From UBA2357 sp002344625 (GTDB taxonomy: Bacteria; Pseudomonadota; Gammaproteobacteria; Burkholderiales; Rhodocyclaceae), in NCBI GenBank assembly GCA_937995335.1, contig CALKIH010000030.1, forward strand, positions 1-64,000: 64,000 nt of DNA, written 5' to 3'. The position numbers were made by a program, and so were the translations under genes. The notes beneath the pieces were generated by a model, which saw only the letters and a program-made list of their open reading frames with translations, did no database searches and was not told where the DNA came from. How positions within the stretch are numbered: the stretch's first letter is position 1; each line of letters starts with the position of its first letter. This document shows, in pieces, positions 42,741 through 50,661 of this stretch.

Positions 42741-42762
42741 CCGGGGCGGTTCGCCGCCCCGG
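42741..42762 (+). terminator. Intercistronic UUCG-loop hairpin
   Basis: CCGGGGCGG-TTCG-CCGCCCCGG is a perfect 9-bp stem closed by the very stable UUCG tetraloop. It lies between the binding-protein gene and the LivH-like permease, without a T tract. It is expected to protect the upstream mRNA or terminate partially, giving more binding protein than permease. Confidence 0.65.
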
Positions 42763-42775
42763 CACGGAGCCGCCC

Positions 42776-43660
42776 ATGGAAATTTTCGGAGTGCCGAGTG
42801 CGCTGTTCGGCAGCCAGTTGCTGATCGGACTGATCAACGGTTCGTTCTACGCCATCCTCAGCCTCGGGCTGGCGATCATCTTCGGCCTGCTCAACATCAT
42901 CAACTTCGCCCACGGTGCGCAGTACATGATGGGCGCCTTCTTCGCCTGGATCGCGCTGACCAAGTTCGGTATCAACTACTGGGTCGCGCTGCTGCTGGCG
43001 CCGGTTTTGGTCGGCGCGGTCGGCGTGGTGCTCGAACGCACGATGCTGCGCCGGCTGTACAAACTTGACCACCTCTACGGCCTGCTGCTCACCTTCGGCC
43101 TCGCGCTGATCTTCGAAGGCGTGTTCCGTGACCAGTTCGGTGTTTCGGGTCAGTCTTATCCGGTGCCGGAACAGCTCCAGGGCGGGGTCAACCTCGGCTT
43201 CATGTTCATGCCGATCTACCGCGGCTGGGTCGTGGTGGCCGCGCTCGCGGTGTGCTTCGGCACCTGGTTCATGATCGAAAAGACCAAGCTCGGCGCCTAC
43301 CTGCGTGCCGGCACCGAGAACCCGCAGATCGTCCAGGCCTTGGGCATCAACGTGCCGCTGCTGATCACCTTCACCTACGGCTACGGGGTCGCGCTGGCCG
43401 CCTTCGCCGGGGTGCTCGCCGCGCCGATCTACCAGGTCAGCCCGCTGATGGGCTCCAACCTCATCATCGTCGTGTTCGCCGTGGTCGTCATCGGGGGCAT
43501 GGGTTCGATCATGGGTTCCATCGTCACCGGCCTCGGCCTGGGCCTGGTCGAGGGCCTGACCCGGGTGTTCTACCCGGAGGCTTCGGCGGTGGTCGTCTTC
43601 TTCATCATGGTGATCGTGCTGCTGGTCCGGCCCGCCGGGCTGTTCGGCAGAGCCACCTAG
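42776..43660 (+). CDS. Branched-chain-amino-acid-type ABC permease (LivH-like)
   Basis: A 294-residue polytopic permease. The start IFGVPSALFGSQLLIGLINGSFYAILSLGLAIIFGLLNIINFAHG is the LivH hallmark, and the EAA-like region LGAYLRAGTENPQIVQALGINV lies at about 180-202. It has eight or so membrane helices and ends PAGLFGRAT. It forms the pore with the LivM-like protein 19 bases downstream. Confidence 0.94.
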   Translation: MEIFGVPSALFGSQLLIGLINGSFYAILSLGLAIIFGLLNIINFAHGAQYMMGAFFAWIALTKFGINYWVALLLAPVLVGAVGVVLERTMLRRLYKLDHLYGLLLTFGLALIFEGVFRDQFGVSGQSYPVPEQLQGGVNLGFMFMPIYRGWVVVAALAVCFGTWFMIEKTKLGAYLRAGTENPQIVQALGINVPLLITFTYGYGVALAAFAGVLAAPIYQVSPLMGSNLIIVVFAVVVIGGMGSIMGSIVTGLGLGLVEGLTRVFYPEASAVVVFFIMVIVLLVRPAGLFGRAT

Positions 43661-43679
43661 CCGCGCCAGGAAAACGCTC

Positions 43680-44633
43680 ATGAGTCGCAACCAATCCATG
43701 TTCGCCCGCGCAACCCCGGTGCTGTTCGGCGCACTGTTCATCCTCGGTCTGGTGGCACCGTTCGCGGTGTACCCCACCTTCCTAATGAAGATCCTGTGCT
43801 TCGGGCTGTTCGCCTGCGCCTTCAACCTGCTGCTCGGCTTCGCCGGCCTGCTTTCCTTCGGGCACGCCGCCTTCCTCGGCACCGCCGGCTACATCTGCGG
43901 CATGCTGGTGCGCGATGTCGGCGTCACCCCCGAAGTGGGCATCATCGGCGGCACGCTCGTGGCCGGCCTGCTCGGCTGGGTGTTCGGTGTGCTGGCGATC
44001 CGCCGCAGCGGCATCTATTTCGCGATGATCACGCTCGCGCTGGCGCAGATGGTGTTCTTCTTCGCCTTGCAGTGGAAGGCGACCGGCGGCGAGGACGGCC
44101 TGCAGGGCGTGCCGCGCGGCCACTTGTTCGGCGTCGTCGACCTGTCGAACAACCTGTCGATGTATTACCTGGTGTTCGCGGTGTTCTGCATCGGCTTCTT
44201 CATCATCTACCGGGCGATCCATTCCCCGTTCGGGCAGATCCTGAAGGCGATCCGCGAGAACGAGCCGCGCGCGATCTCGCTCGGCTACGACGTGGCCCGG
44301 TACAAGCTGCTTGCCTTCGTGCTGTCGGCGGCGCTTGCCGGCACCGCTGGCGCAACCAAGACCCTGGTGTTCCAGCTCGCCTCGCTCACCGATGTGCACT
44401 GGCACATGTCCGGCGAGGTCGTGCTGATGACCCTGCTCGGTGGCCTGGGCACCATTCTGGGCCCGCTGGTCGGCGCCGCCACCATCGTTACGCTGCAGAG
44501 CGAACTGGCGGACAAGGTGGGTTCGTGGGTCACGGTGATCATGGGCGTGATCTTCGTGCTGTGCGTGCTGTTGTTCCGCCGCGGCATCGTCGGCGAGTTG
44601 CAGGCCTTGATCCGGCGGTCTGGGGTCAACTGA
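43680..44633 (+). CDS. Branched-chain-amino-acid-type ABC permease (LivM-like)
   Basis: A 317-residue permease and last gene of the importer. LLGFAGLLSFGHAAFLGTAGYICGMLV is the LivM signature, and SPFGQILKAIRENEPRAISLGYDVARYKLLAFVLS is the cytoplasmic coupling loop (about 181-215). A strong hairpin follows the stop, consistent with the end of the operon. Confidence 0.94.
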   Translation: MSRNQSMFARATPVLFGALFILGLVAPFAVYPTFLMKILCFGLFACAFNLLLGFAGLLSFGHAAFLGTAGYICGMLVRDVGVTPEVGIIGGTLVAGLLGWVFGVLAIRRSGIYFAMITLALAQMVFFFALQWKATGGEDGLQGVPRGHLFGVVDLSNNLSMYYLVFAVFCIGFFIIYRAIHSPFGQILKAIRENEPRAISLGYDVARYKLLAFVLSAALAGTAGATKTLVFQLASLTDVHWHMSGEVVLMTLLGGLGTILGPLVGAATIVTLQSELADKVGSWVTVIMGVIFVLCVLLFRRGIVGELQALIRRSGVN

Positions 44634-44643
44634 GCTGTCCTTT

Positions 44644-44680
44644 CGGCGGGCGTTCCCACGCGTGAGGGGAACGCCCGCCG
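44644..44680 (+). terminator. Hairpin after the first Liv-type operon
   Basis: A perfect 14-bp inverted repeat (CGGCGGGCGTTCCC / GGGAACGCCCGCCG) with a nine-base loop starts 11 bases after the LivM-like stop. The following sequence (TTGCCGTG) is not T-rich, so it may be a terminator helped by other factors. Between here and the Fur-box-like site (44681-44975) I find no gene. Confidence 0.65.
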
Positions 44681-44975
44681 TTGCCGTGTACGCGGGTATC
44701 CGCTGCCGGCTGATCCGGGGTACGGGCTCCCCGCAGTGAGTGAAACCGGGCGCTCGCGCCCGGCCCGATCCGCGCTATTTCCGCCTCATGCTCGAAGCTT
44801 CACACCTCTTGCGGGCTGTCTTCGTCGCCACCGAACCTGATTCCATTCCATCTGGGCGAAACAGGAAGCCGGGCCTGCGTGGCGGTGCGTAGATCTTCGC
44901 CCGACAGGCGCTCCGGCAGGGCTGTCACGACCCCGAGGTGTGTGCAGGGACTTGCGTCATGGTCGGTGAGTAAAC

Positions 44976-44994
44976 AATAATGGTTCTCATTAAC
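44976..44994 (+). promoter_or_regulatory. Fur-box-like site upstream of fumC
   Basis: AATAATGGTTCTCATTAAC matches the 19-bp Fur consensus GATAATGATAATCATTATC at 14 of 19 positions, in an A+T-rich island within G+C-rich DNA, 129 bases before the fumC ATG. Fur-Fe2+ would repress here when iron is plentiful. Iron-independent fumarase C is iron-repressed in Pseudomonas aeruginosa, so the placement makes sense. Confidence 0.6.
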
Positions 44995-45122
44995 GGCCTG
45001 CATCATTTCCCATGCGGCCGATCGATGCCGAGCGTTTTTTGCGCGGCGACCCTGGACGGCGGGCGTGCGCAAAGCGCGGGTCCGCACCACAATGAAACCA
45101 TCCCGGCAACAGGAGACACACC

Positions 45123-46508
45123 ATGGCCACACGCACCGAATACGACACCTTCGGCCCGATCGAAGTCCCCGCCGAGCGCCTGTGGGGCGCGCAGACCCAG
45201 CGCTCGCGGCTCAACTTCGATATCTCGGGCGAACGTCAGGCACCCGAACTGATCGTCGCGCTGGCGCAGGTCAAGCGCGCGTCGGCCGTGGTCAACAATG
45301 CGTTGGGCCTGCAGGACCAGGCCAAGACCGACGCCATCGTCGCCGCGGCCGACGAGGTCATCGCCGGCAGGCACCCCGACGAGTTTCCGCTGGTGGTGTG
45401 GCAGACCGGCTCGGGTACCCAGACCAACATGAACGTCAACGAGGTGCTGGCCAACCGCGCGAGCGAACTGCTTGGCGGTGCGCGCGGCGAGGACCGCAAG
45501 GTGCACCCGAACGACGACGTCAACCGCAGCCAGTCGAGCAATGACGTCTTTCCGACCGCGATGCACGTGGCCGCCGTGCAGGCCTTGACCGGCAAGCTGC
45601 TGCCGGCGATCGCCGGGCTGCGTGCCACGCTAGAGGGCAAGGCCGCCGCCTTTGGCGACATCGTCAAGATCGGTCGCACCCATTTGCAGGACGCGACCCC
45701 GCTGACGCTGGGCCAGGAGATCTCCGGCTGGGCCGCGCAACTCGCGCACGCCGAGCAACATGTGCGCGCGGCGCTGCCCCACTTGTGCGAACTCGCGTTG
45801 GGTGGCACGGCGGTCGGCACCGGACTGAACGCGCCCAAGGGCTATGCCGAGCAGGTGGCGGCCGAGCTGGCAAGGCTGACGGGTCAGCCCTTCGTCACCG
45901 CGCCGAGCAAGTTCGAGGTGATGGCCGCCTGCGATGCGCTGGTGCATGCGCACGGCGCGCTCAAGACGCTGGCCGCGAGCATGATGAAGATCGCCAACGA
46001 CGTGCGCTGGCTCGCGAGCGGGCCGCGCAGCGGCATCGGAGAGATCACGATCCCGGAGAACGAGCCGGGTTCTTCGATCATGCCGGGCAAGGTCAACCCC
46101 ACCCAGAGCGAGGCGGTGACGATGCTGGCCGCGCAGGTGATGGGCAACGACGTCGCGATCAACATCGGTGGCGCGTCGGGCAACTTCGAGCTCAACGTCT
46201 TCCGCCCGATGATCGCGCACAATTTCCTGCAGAGCGTGCGCCTCCTCGCCGATGGCATCGCGAGCTTCGACAGCCACTGCGCGGTCGGCATCGAGCCCAA
46301 CCGCGCGCGCATCACCGAGTTGGTCGAGCGCTCGCTGATGCTGGTCACCGCGCTCAACCCCCATATCGGCTACGACAAGGCCGCCCAGATTGCGAAGAAG
46401 GCGCACAAGGAAGGCACCAGCCTGCGCGAAGCCGCGCTGGCGCTGGGCCATGTCGGCGCCGAGGAATTCGACCGCTGGGTCGTGCCGGGCGACATGGTCG
46501 GTCGCTAG
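45123..46508 (+). CDS. fumC: Class II fumarate hydratase
   Basis: A 461-residue homotetrameric fumarase that needs no iron-sulfur cluster and hydrates fumarate to malate in the TCA cycle. RTEYDTFGPIEVPAERLWGAQTQRS is the family start, and the superfamily signature GSSIMPGKVNPTQSE (about 316-330) carries the catalytic serine loop. NDVFPTAMHVAA and GRTHLQDATPLTLGQE (about 180-195) complete the active site. GGAG lies about nine bases before ATG 45123. A Fur-box-like site upstream suggests induction under iron limitation as a backup for an iron-dependent fumarase. It stands alone; sodA or other partners are not adjacent. Confidence 0.96.
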   Translation: MATRTEYDTFGPIEVPAERLWGAQTQRSRLNFDISGERQAPELIVALAQVKRASAVVNNALGLQDQAKTDAIVAAADEVIAGRHPDEFPLVVWQTGSGTQTNMNVNEVLANRASELLGGARGEDRKVHPNDDVNRSQSSNDVFPTAMHVAAVQALTGKLLPAIAGLRATLEGKAAAFGDIVKIGRTHLQDATPLTLGQEISGWAAQLAHAEQHVRAALPHLCELALGGTAVGTGLNAPKGYAEQVAAELARLTGQPFVTAPSKFEVMAACDALVHAHGALKTLAASMMKIANDVRWLASGPRSGIGEITIPENEPGSSIMPGKVNPTQSEAVTMLAAQVMGNDVAINIGGASGNFELNVFRPMIAHNFLQSVRLLADGIASFDSHCAVGIEPNRARITELVERSLMLVTALNPHIGYDKAAQIAKKAHKEGTSLREAALALGHVGAEEFDRWVVPGDMVGR

Positions 46509-46516
46509 TCGCTTCG

Positions 46517-46546
46517 CCGGTGCGGCGGGCGTGACCCGCGCACCGG
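46517..46546 (+). terminator. Hairpin after fumC
   Basis: CCGGTGCG-GCGGG / CCCG-CGCACCGG form a stem with one bulge and a short loop, starting eight bases after the fumC stop, followed by TTGCTTCACCTCCTTTTCC. It is a likely terminator. The remaining 46547-46811 holds the shared motif and leader of the next operon. Confidence 0.6.
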
Positions 46547-46647
46547 TTGCTTCACCTCCTTTTCCGGCCTCGTCCGGTTCATCGCGGCCTTTCCGAAGAT
46601 GGGGCCGCGCGGATGAGCGCCGGGCCTGCCGCGCCCTGCCCACCACC

Positions 46648-46682
46648 GTCACCATTCGATACATTGTGCAAACAGTTGCGCA
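46648..46682 (+). promoter_or_regulatory. Shared operator-like motif, copy 2 (acyl-CoA ligase operon)
   Basis: GTCACCATTCGATACATTG, nine bases, then TTGCGCA; 18 of the first 19 bases equal copy 1 at 36065. Inside it TTGTGCAA and the perfect palindrome TTGCGCAA are spaced by four bases, as expected for a dimeric repressor site. It lies about 130 bases before the start of the acyl-CoA ligase gene. TetR-type regulators of acyl-CoA use (FadP, LiuQ, PsrA classes) are candidates; none was matched. Confidence 0.6.
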
Positions 46683-46811
46683 AAGGTGACTTGCGACACT
46701 TGCGCCCGACAATGACCAAGAATCCCTGCAAGGGATGCGTCCGGGGCCGCGCAGCAGTGTGAGGTGGCGGACGACAAACAAGAACAGGATCAACCGAAGG
46801 AGGATGCAAGC

Positions 46812-48788
46812 ATGTCCGATTCCCACGGGCAGACGGCGGGCGGGAGCGCGCTCGATACCTTCCCGCGGCTGTTGATGCAGCACGCGAAGGTGAGGCCGGG
46901 CAGGCCGGCGATGCGCGAAAAGGCCTACGGCATCTGGCAGACCTACACCTGGGCCGAGGTCGCCGAGAACGTGCGCGCGATCGCCTGCGGCTTGGCCGAG
47001 CTGGGCTTTCGCCGCGGAGATCGCTTGGCGATCATCGGCGACAACCGGCCGCGCCTGTACTGGTCGGTTGCGGCGTGCCAGTGCCTGGGGGGCATTCCGG
47101 TCCTGCTCTATCAGGATGCGGTGGCCGAAGAGATGGCCTATGTGTTGCAGGATGCCGAAATCCGCTTTGCGGTGGTCGAAGACCAGGAGCAGGTCGACAA
47201 GATGCTCGAGATCCTGCCCGAAGTGCCGCTGCTCGAGCGCGTGGTGTATGACGACCCGCGCGGCATGCGCCACTACGCCGACACCTTGCTGATGGGGCTC
47301 GACGAGTTGCAGGCGATGGGTCGTAGCCACGACCAGAATCAGGGCGACTTTCTCAACGCGGAAATCGAGAAAGGGGCGAGCGACGATATCTCGGTGATGC
47401 TGTACACCTCGGGCACCACCGGCAAACCCAAGGGCGTGTGCCAGACCCATGGGGCGTTCATCGCTGCCGCCACCGGCGGCAGGCAGTTCGATAAGCTCAC
47501 CGATCAGGAAGACATCCTCTCCTACCTGCCAATGGCCTGGGTGGGCGATCACCTGTTCTCGTTCGCGCAGGCGATGGTTGCGGGCTTCACGATCAACTGC
47601 CCTGAATCGGGCGAGACCGTGATGACCGATCTGCGCGAAATCGGGCCGACTTATTACTTCGCGCCGCCGCGGGTGTTCGAGAATCTGCTGACCACCGTGA
47701 TGATCCGCATGGAGGACGCCGGCTGGTTCAAGCGCAAAATCTTCGCCCATTTCATGGACGTCGCGCGCCGCTGCGGTGCCGAGATCCTCGACGGCAAGCC
47801 GGTTGCGGGGGGCGACCGCCTGCAGTACTGGCTGGGCAATCTGCTGGTCTACGGGCCGCTCAAGAACGTGCTGGGGATGTCGCGGATTCGCGTCGCCTAC
47901 ACCGCGGGTGCGGCGATCGGTCCGGACCTGTTTCGTTTCTACCGCTCGATCGGCATCAACCTCAAGCAGCTCTATGGTCAGACCGAGACCTGCGCCTACG
48001 TGTGCCTGCAGCCGGATGGCGAGATCAAGCTCGACTCGGTCGGCAAGCCGGCGCCTTTCGTCGAGGTCAAGCTCGCCGACAATGGCGAGATCCTGGTCAA
48101 GGGGCCGATGCTGCTGAAGGCCTACTACAGGCGTCCGGACGCGACCGCCGAGTCGATCAACGTCGACGGCTACTTCATGACCGGGGACGCCGGCTTCTTC
48201 GACGAAGACGGCCATCTCAAGATCATCGATCGTGCCAAGGATGTGGGCAAGCTCAACAACGGCGCGATGTTCGCGCCCAACTACATCGAGAACAAGCTCA
48301 AGTTCTTCCAGCATGTGAAGGAGGCGGTGGTCTTCGGTTCGAAGCGCGATTTCGTGACGGCCTTCATCAACATCGACCTCGAAGCGGTCGGCAATTGGGC
48401 CGAGCGCAAGGGCATGTCCTACGCCGGTTACACCGATCTCGCGCAACAGACGGCGGTGTACGAGTTGATTCGCGAGTGCATCGAGAAGGTCAATGCCGAT
48501 CTGGCGGGCGATCCGATGATGAGCGGTTCGCAGGTGCATCGCTTCCTGATCCTGCACAAGGAGCTCGACGCCGACGACGGCGAATTGACGCGTACCCGCA
48601 AGGTGCGGCGCAACTTCATTTCCGAGAAGTATGCGGTGCTAGTCGATGCCTTGTTCGCGGGCAAGAAGGCCGAGCACATCGAGACCGAGGTCAAGTACGA
48701 GGACGGCCGGGTGGGCAGGGTCTCCGCCGATCTGCGCATCGAGGACACCAAGACCTTCGCCCCGCGGGGCGCAGTCAAGGCCGCTTGA
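46812..48788 (+). CDS. AMP-dependent acyl-CoA synthetase (long-chain fatty-acid-CoA ligase-like)
   Basis: A 658-residue adenylate-forming ligase that activates a carboxylic acid to its CoA thioester. P-loop YTSGTTGKPKG (about 197-207), A5 motif LYGQTETCAYV (about 385), and GYFMTGDAGFFDEDGHLKIIDRAKD (about 455) with the ligase hinge. FADD-type insertions are present and the C-terminal lysine region is atypical (MFAPNYIENKLKF). AAGGAGG is seven bases before ATG 46812; a GTG at 46764 is rejected. It is the first gene of a run with a complete Liv-type importer, PaaK-like and racemase-like proteins, so the imported acid is probably its substrate. Confidence 0.92.
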   Translation: MSDSHGQTAGGSALDTFPRLLMQHAKVRPGRPAMREKAYGIWQTYTWAEVAENVRAIACGLAELGFRRGDRLAIIGDNRPRLYWSVAACQCLGGIPVLLYQDAVAEEMAYVLQDAEIRFAVVEDQEQVDKMLEILPEVPLLERVVYDDPRGMRHYADTLLMGLDELQAMGRSHDQNQGDFLNAEIEKGASDDISVMLYTSGTTGKPKGVCQTHGAFIAAATGGRQFDKLTDQEDILSYLPMAWVGDHLFSFAQAMVAGFTINCPESGETVMTDLREIGPTYYFAPPRVFENLLTTVMIRMEDAGWFKRKIFAHFMDVARRCGAEILDGKPVAGGDRLQYWLGNLLVYGPLKNVLGMSRIRVAYTAGAAIGPDLFRFYRSIGINLKQLYGQTETCAYVCLQPDGEIKLDSVGKPAPFVEVKLADNGEILVKGPMLLKAYYRRPDATAESINVDGYFMTGDAGFFDEDGHLKIIDRAKDVGKLNNGAMFAPNYIENKLKFFQHVKEAVVFGSKRDFVTAFINIDLEAVGNWAERKGMSYAGYTDLAQQTAVYELIRECIEKVNADLAGDPMMSGSQVHRFLILHKELDADDGELTRTRKVRRNFISEKYAVLVDALFAGKKAEHIETEVKYEDGRVGRVSADLRIEDTKTFAPRGAVKAA

Positions 48789-48803
48789 GGCCGGGAGACG
48801 GAA

Positions 48804-49586
48804 ATGGCACGAGAGTTTGGCGAGGTCATCCTCGATCTGCAGAACATTTCGCTGCGCTTCGGCGGGGTGAAAGCGCTCACCGACATCAGCTTCAACGTAC
48901 GCGAGCACGAGATCCGCTCGATCATCGGCCCCAACGGAGCCGGCAAGAGCTCGATGCTCAACGTGATGAACGGTGTGTATCACCCTCAGGAAGGCAGGAT
49001 CCTGTTTCGTGGCGAGCAACGCCAGAAAATGGAGCCGCACATGGCGGCTTCGCAAGGTATCGCCCGCACCTTCCAGAACATCGCGCTGTTCAAGGGCATG
49101 AGTGTGCTCGACAACATCATGACCGGGCGCAACCTGAAGATGCATACCAACCTCTTCCAGCACGCGCTCTTCTGGGGGGCGGCCCAGCGCGAGGAGATCG
49201 AACACCGCAAGAAGGTCGAGGAGGTGATCGACTTTCTCGAGATCCAGAGTATCCGCAAGACCCCGGTCGGTCGCCTGCCCTACGGCCTGCAGAAGCGCGT
49301 CGAGCTCGCCCGTGCGCTCGCCGCCGAGCCCAGCCTGCTGTTGCTCGACGAGCCGATGGCCGGCATGAACGTCGAGGAGAAGCAGGACATGTGTCGTTTC
49401 ATCCTCGATGTGAACGACCAGTTCGGTACCACCATCGTGCTGATCGAGCATGACATGGGCGTGGTCATGGATATCTCCGACCGGGTCGTGGTGCTCGACT
49501 ACGGCAAGAAGATCGGCGATGGCGTGCCCGACGAGGTCAAGAACAATCCTGACGTGATCGCCGCCTATCTCGGCACTTCGCACTGA
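48804..49586 (+). CDS. Branched-chain-amino-acid-type ABC ATPase (LivG-like)
   Basis: A 260-residue ATPase. LRFGGVKALTDISFNVREHEIRSIIGPNGAGKSSMLNVMNGVY holds Walker A; RTFQNIALFKGMSVLDNIMTGRN is the LivG-specific block; signature-like LPYGLQKRVELARAL and Walker B LLLLDEPMAGMN. The ending PDVIAAYLGTSH is typical. It begins 15 bases after the acyl-CoA ligase, showing co-transcription of activation and transport. Confidence 0.94.
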   Translation: MAREFGEVILDLQNISLRFGGVKALTDISFNVREHEIRSIIGPNGAGKSSMLNVMNGVYHPQEGRILFRGEQRQKMEPHMAASQGIARTFQNIALFKGMSVLDNIMTGRNLKMHTNLFQHALFWGAAQREEIEHRKKVEEVIDFLEIQSIRKTPVGRLPYGLQKRVELARALAAEPSLLLLDEPMAGMNVEEKQDMCRFILDVNDQFGTTIVLIEHDMGVVMDISDRVVVLDYGKKIGDGVPDEVKNNPDVIAAYLGTSH

Positions 49587-49620
49587 GCGCCCGAGGTCGG
49601 GATACAACAAGGAGACAAGG

Positions 49621-50547
49621 ATGAGTTTCTTTTTCGAAGTGCTGATCGGCGGACTGCTCTCGGGCGTGCTCTACGCCTTGGTCGCCCTCGGTTTCGTGCT
49701 GATCTACAAGGCCTCGGGCGTATTCAACTTTGCCCAGGGGGCGATGGTGTTCTTCGCCGCGCTGACCTTCGTCGGCTTCCAGGAGGTCCTGCCGGGCTGG
49801 ACCGGCCTCGAGGCGGGTAGCCGGGCGGTGTTCTGGCTCGCGTTCGCATTGGCGCTGGCGTCGATGGTGGTGCTCGGCATCCTCACCGAAAAGGTGGTGC
49901 TGCGCCCGTTGGTGAACCAGCCGCACATCACCTTGTTCATGGCCACGATAGGCCTGACCTTCCTGGTCGAAGGCATCGCCCAGGCGATCTGGGGCGCGCA
50001 TGTTCGCGGGCTCGACCTCGGCATCGCCGACGAGCCGATCGAATGGGTGCTCGACAGCGCCGACATCATCGTGTCGAAGTTCGATGTGTTCGCCGCATCG
50101 CTGGCCGGGGTGCTGGTGGCATCGCTCGCCCTGTTCTTCCAGTACACCAAGGTCGGACGCGCCCTGCGTGCGGTGGCCGATGATCACCAGGCGGCGCTGT
50201 CGATCGGCATTCCGCTGCGCCATATCTGGGCGATCGTCTGGTCGGTGGCAGGTTTCGTCGCGCTGATCGCGGGTCTGATCTGGGGTGCGCGCAGCGGGGT
50301 GCAGTTCGCGCTGACCTTCACCGCGCTGAAAGCGTTGCCGGTGCTGATCCTCGGCGGCTTCACCTCGGTGCCGGGGGCGATCGTCGGCGGCTTGATCATC
50401 GGCGCGTCCGAGAAGCTGGCCGAAGTCTATATCGGGCCCTTCGTCGGCGGTGGCATCGAGGGCTGGTTCCCGTACGTGCTTGCGCTGCTGTTCCTGCTGG
50501 TGCGGCCGGAAGGATTGTTCGGCGAGAAGCACATCGACCGGGTGTGA
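49621..50547 (+). CDS. Branched-chain-amino-acid-type ABC permease (LivH-like)
   Basis: A 308-residue permease. FFEVLIGGLLSGVLYALVALGFVLIYKASGVFNFAQGAMVFFAAL is the LivH start, and the coupling loop TKVGRALRAVADDHQAALSIGIPLRHIWAIVW lies at about 177-208. It ends with LLVRPEGLFGEKHIDRV. It lies 34 bases after the ATPase with AAGGAG upstream. A 114-base, extremely G+C-rich gap with a tandem repeat separates it from the LivM-like gene. Confidence 0.94.
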   Translation: MSFFFEVLIGGLLSGVLYALVALGFVLIYKASGVFNFAQGAMVFFAALTFVGFQEVLPGWTGLEAGSRAVFWLAFALALASMVVLGILTEKVVLRPLVNQPHITLFMATIGLTFLVEGIAQAIWGAHVRGLDLGIADEPIEWVLDSADIIVSKFDVFAASLAGVLVASLALFFQYTKVGRALRAVADDHQAALSIGIPLRHIWAIVWSVAGFVALIAGLIWGARSGVQFALTFTALKALPVLILGGFTSVPGAIVGGLIIGASEKLAEVYIGPFVGGGIEGWFPYVLALLFLLVRPEGLFGEKHIDRV

Positions 50548-50576
50548 GCCTCCGCGCCCGTGGCCTGAGCCCCGGC

Positions 50577-50606
50577 GCCGCCCGCCTCGGGGCCGCCCGC
50601 CTCGGG
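50577..50606 (+). repeat. Tandem 15-bp G+C repeat
   Basis: Two exact head-to-tail copies of GCCGCCCGCCTCGGG, followed by GCGGCCCGGCGGCAGGCGGC, which is largely complementary to them. The segment sits between the two permease genes and should fold into a strong hairpin. It may be a replication-slippage product. Confidence 0.6.
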
Positions 50607-50661
50607 GCGGCCCGGCGGCAGGCGGCGCACTGACGGAAACATACAAGTTCGGAGACAACAG

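Noticed and set aside
44800..45132. A minus-strand 110-codon frame before fumC, overlapping the Fur-box-like site
   Set aside because: No family resemblance, no ribosome binding site and it covers the promoter of fumC.
46712..46762. A 16-residue frame with CKGC before the acyl-CoA ligase
   Set aside because: No ribosome binding site and too short to separate from chance; it may be part of the leader.
45630..48557. A 975-codon minus-strand frame across fumC and the acyl-CoA ligase
   Set aside because: It spans two well-recognised plus-strand genes and their promoter region and shows only shadow composition.
50548..50661. Possible small RNA or gene in the very G+C-rich gap with the tandem 15-mers
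   Set aside because: No frame, promoter or conserved fold is evident; strong local pairing is explained by the repeats.
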